Below, piece by piece: positions 62,138 through 64,000 of a stretch of 64,000 nt of DNA; position 1 is the stretch's first letter; each line of letters opens with the position of its first letter. Under the pieces are notes generated by a model, which was not told where the DNA came from, did not search any database, and worked only from the letters and a program-made list of their open reading frames with translations. This DNA comes from Longimonas halophila (GTDB taxonomy: Bacteria; Bacteroidota; Rhodothermia; Rhodothermales; Salinibacteraceae): positions 310,001 through 374,000 of the forward strand of contig NZ_PDEP01000001.1 of assembly GCF_002554705.1 (NCBI RefSeq), in the 5' to 3' direction. The translations under genes and the position numbers were made by a program.

Positions 62138-64000
62138 ATGCCCAAGACCCTCGAAACGCGCGCCGAAGAGCACTTTGAACGCCGCAGTGCCCTGCGGGTG
62201 CTCTTCCTGTTTGATCCGGACGAAGACCATCGCGAGGCGATCCGCACGTGGGATCATCCCGAAATTGAGTGCATCGAGGCCACGCAGCCGGGACTCAGCA
62301 CCATCTACCACATCGAAAAGCAAGGGGCCGATGCCAATGTGCTGTTGTATACCCCCCGTCGGCGTCCGACAACCGCCGACCTGAGCAGCTACCCGCTGGC
62401 CGACCTGCTCATCGCCAATGCCGAGCTTACCGTCGACGAAGCCGCCGAGCTGGCTGACGAACGCGACCTGCGTCCTGAGCAGCGTCGCCTCGTGCAGCAG
62501 TACTACGACAGCGACCTGCGCTACAAGAACCGACGCCGGTTCCTGGGCAGCACGCTCAGCCGCGAGCGCCTCACCGAAGACCGACTGAAGCGCGGGCTGG
62601 CCGCATACTACCTCGACCTGTTCGGTGCAGCCGCGCCTTCGTCCACCAATCACGTGATTGCCGGCGTGTTTATCCGCGCCCGTGATGAAGAGGGCTTCGC
62701 CGACTACCAGGAAGCCTGCGCCGCCCGCGACCTCGACGACTGGCTGGGCCAGCAGATGGCGCAGCGGTTTGCGCTCGACCGGGTTGCGTTCTCGCACGAG
62801 ATGGTGAAGACCGCGGCGAAGCGCCTCAAGTACAATCTGCTCACGCAGCCACTCGACACCGTCTCTGCCGACGATCCGTACCGCACCACCTTGCGCGTTG
62901 AGCAGACAAGTGTGCTCACCCGCATGCGCGACCTGGTCAACGAATGGGACGCTCACAACCGGCTGTCGCCCTCGTACCAGCAGGTGCTCGATACACTGGC
63001 TCCGGAAGTCGACGAAGCCCGGCTCATGCAAGCCTACGGTTCCGAAGCCTCGTTCGGCTACCTGACACCCGCACTGCGCCGTGAGCGTCTGCGCCAGGCC
63101 GTCGCACTGTTGCCCGAGCAGCCCGAAACGAGCCAGCAAACCGTGCAGTCGCTCCGTAGCAGCGACGACCAGGCCGCTGCCGAAGCCGCACACGTGGTGT
63201 GGCATATGGCTGCGTTCTACCGCCATGTTAACGCCCACGCCACCCTCGACGTCGGTGCCCTCGACGCCTTCGTCGACACCTACACCACCGACCTGTACCG
63301 CTGCGACACGCACTACCGCGAGGCCGTGCGCATCATGCAGACAATTCGGCGCGAGCAGTCCACCTACCGCAGCGTCATCGACGATGCTTACGAATCCTTC
63401 CTGCATGCCTATGCCGACCAGTTCGTGCAGGCGATGAACATTCCCTGGCAGCAGAAGCTGGAGGCCGAGGCGGCGTCCCAGCCCATCCGCGACGCCTTAC
63501 GCATCCCGCCGCTCGACCAGTTCTATACGCGATATGTGGCGTCTGTTGAGAAAAAGACCGCCGTCATCATCTCCGACGGACTACGCTACGAAGTGGCCGC
63601 GGCCCTCGACAATGCATTGCAGAGCACGCGCCGCAAGCACACCACGCTGGACGCAACGCTCGCTCCCATCCCGTCGATTACCTCGCTGGGCAAAGCCTGC
63701 CTGCTGCCCCACCACACCCTTGCGCTGGATGCCGACGCCGCTGGCATCCAGGTGGATGGGACGACCGCCAACAGCACCCGCCAACGCAGTAAACTGCTTA
63801 AAGCCGGTCGGTCGGATGCGGAGGTCTTTCGCTTCGACGATCTGAATGGCCTGACGACCGATGAGGGACGCGCTCGCATGAAAGAGCACTCGCTCGTGTA
63901 CATCTACCACGATCGCATCGACCGATACGGCGACAAAGCCGACACAGAGACCGACACCCCGACAGCCGCCTATGAGACCGTCAGCGAGCTACAGGGCTTC
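62138..64000 (+). CDS. pglZ: PglZ, BREX alkaline-phosphatase-like protein (5' part)
   Basis: It runs from ATG 62138 to the window end without a stop (621 codons), so the gene is cut by the window. PglZ is the BREX core protein with an alkaline-phosphatase-like domain. The N-terminal part has LRVLFLFDPDEDHREAIRTW and is followed by helical stretches. The phosphatase domain starts at AVIISDGLRYEVA (around residues 475-487), where the family has I-S-D-A-L-R-Y-E. The usual next gene, brxL, would lie beyond the window. Confidence 0.92.
   Translation, partial: MPKTLETRAEEHFERRSALRVLFLFDPDEDHREAIRTWDHPEIECIEATQPGLSTIYHIEKQGADANVLLYTPRRRPTTADLSSYPLADLLIANAELTVDEAAELADERDLRPEQRRLVQQYYDSDLRYKNRRRFLGSTLSRERLTEDRLKRGLAAYYLDLFGAAAPSSTNHVIAGVFIRARDEEGFADYQEACAARDLDDWLGQQMAQRFALDRVAFSHEMVKTAAKRLKYNLLTQPLDTVSADDPYRTTLRVEQTSVLTRMRDLVNEWDAHNRLSPSYQQVLDTLAPEVDEARLMQAYGSEASFGYLTPALRRERLRQAVALLPEQPETSQQTVQSLRSSDDQAAAEAAHVVWHMAAFYRHVNAHATLDVGALDAFVDTYTTDLYRCDTHYREAVRIMQTIRREQSTYRSVIDDAYESFLHAYADQFVQAMNIPWQQKLEAEAASQPIRDALRIPPLDQFYTRYVASVEKKTAVIISDGLRYEVAAALDNALQSTRRKHTTLDATLAPIPSITSLGKACLLPHHTLALDADAAGIQVDGTTANSTRQRSKLLKAGRSDAEVFRFDDLNGLTTDEGRARMKEHSLVYIYHDRIDRYGDKADTETDTPTAAYETVSELQGF

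Noticed and set aside
61751..63406. 551-residue minus-strand frame opposite pglX/pglZ, and a similar one at 60718-62103
   Set aside because: Antisense shadows; pglX and pglZ have clear motifs on the plus strand.
1..64000. tRNA, rRNA, riboswitches or replication origin
   Set aside because: Intergenic stretches were read for tRNA-like arms and conserved loops; none was found.

Overview
The window looks like a chromosomal segment of a GC-rich, probably halophilic Bacteroidota member of the Rhodothermia/Salinibacter lineage. This is inferred from a SusC/SusD pair, LolA and other outer-membrane proteins, acid-rich proteins, an Aquifex-type aconitase and fused isobutyryl-CoA mutase. No rRNA or tRNA gene was seen.

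Layout. 1-7.0 kb: metabolic genes (LiuC-like hydratase, aconitase) and a large outer-membrane protein. 7.1-21.9 kb: a complete CRISPR-Cas island with I-B-type repeats. Its order is leader/array 1, three tandem copies of a ~220 bp repeat element, a WYL regulator, a leftward mini-CRISPR RNA gene, a small winged-helix-like gene, cas6, a REP-associated transposase (RAYT), cas5-like, cas3, cas8-like, cas7, another copy of the 220 bp element, cas4, a MITE-like element, cas1, cas2, leader/array 2 and more 220 bp elements. 21.9-31 kb: murA, cysteine desulfurase, a glycosyltransferase-like gene, a Uma2 nuclease, an ECF sigma factor with a membrane partner, and icmF. 31-36.6 kb: repeat-rich accessory DNA with two small lipoproteins and a RelE-like/UvrD-like/TPR-like fusion. 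36.6-52 kb: mostly housekeeping and envelope genes (purD, apt, lolA, flippase-like, SusC/SusD, M23 peptidase, Smr, lytic transglycosylase). 52-64 kb: a divergent squalene/phytoene-synthase-like gene, then a type 1 BREX operon (brxA, brxB, brxC, pglX, pglZ) cut by the window end.

The most interesting structure is the mini-CRISPR at 10811-10930 (minus strand). Two degenerate CRISPR repeats flank a 29-nt spacer and are followed by an intrinsic terminator. The first 18 nt of the spacer match, with a single mismatch at position 12, a site at 11064-11081 just upstream of the first gene of the cas operon. Type I effectors do not pair every sixth guide base, so this fits a Cascade-guided autorepressor resembling the CreR/CreA guides known from other CRISPR-Cas loci. 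Second is the ~220 bp repeat element, whose unit boundaries contain pieces of the CRISPR repeat; it sits behind both arrays and inside the cas locus. A RAYT gene in the cas operon carries a 28-bp perfect palindrome that has a close relative in front of the WYL regulator gene.

The island, the BREX operon and the helicase fusion make this a defence-rich region. Dispersed palindromic repeats are common at its seams.
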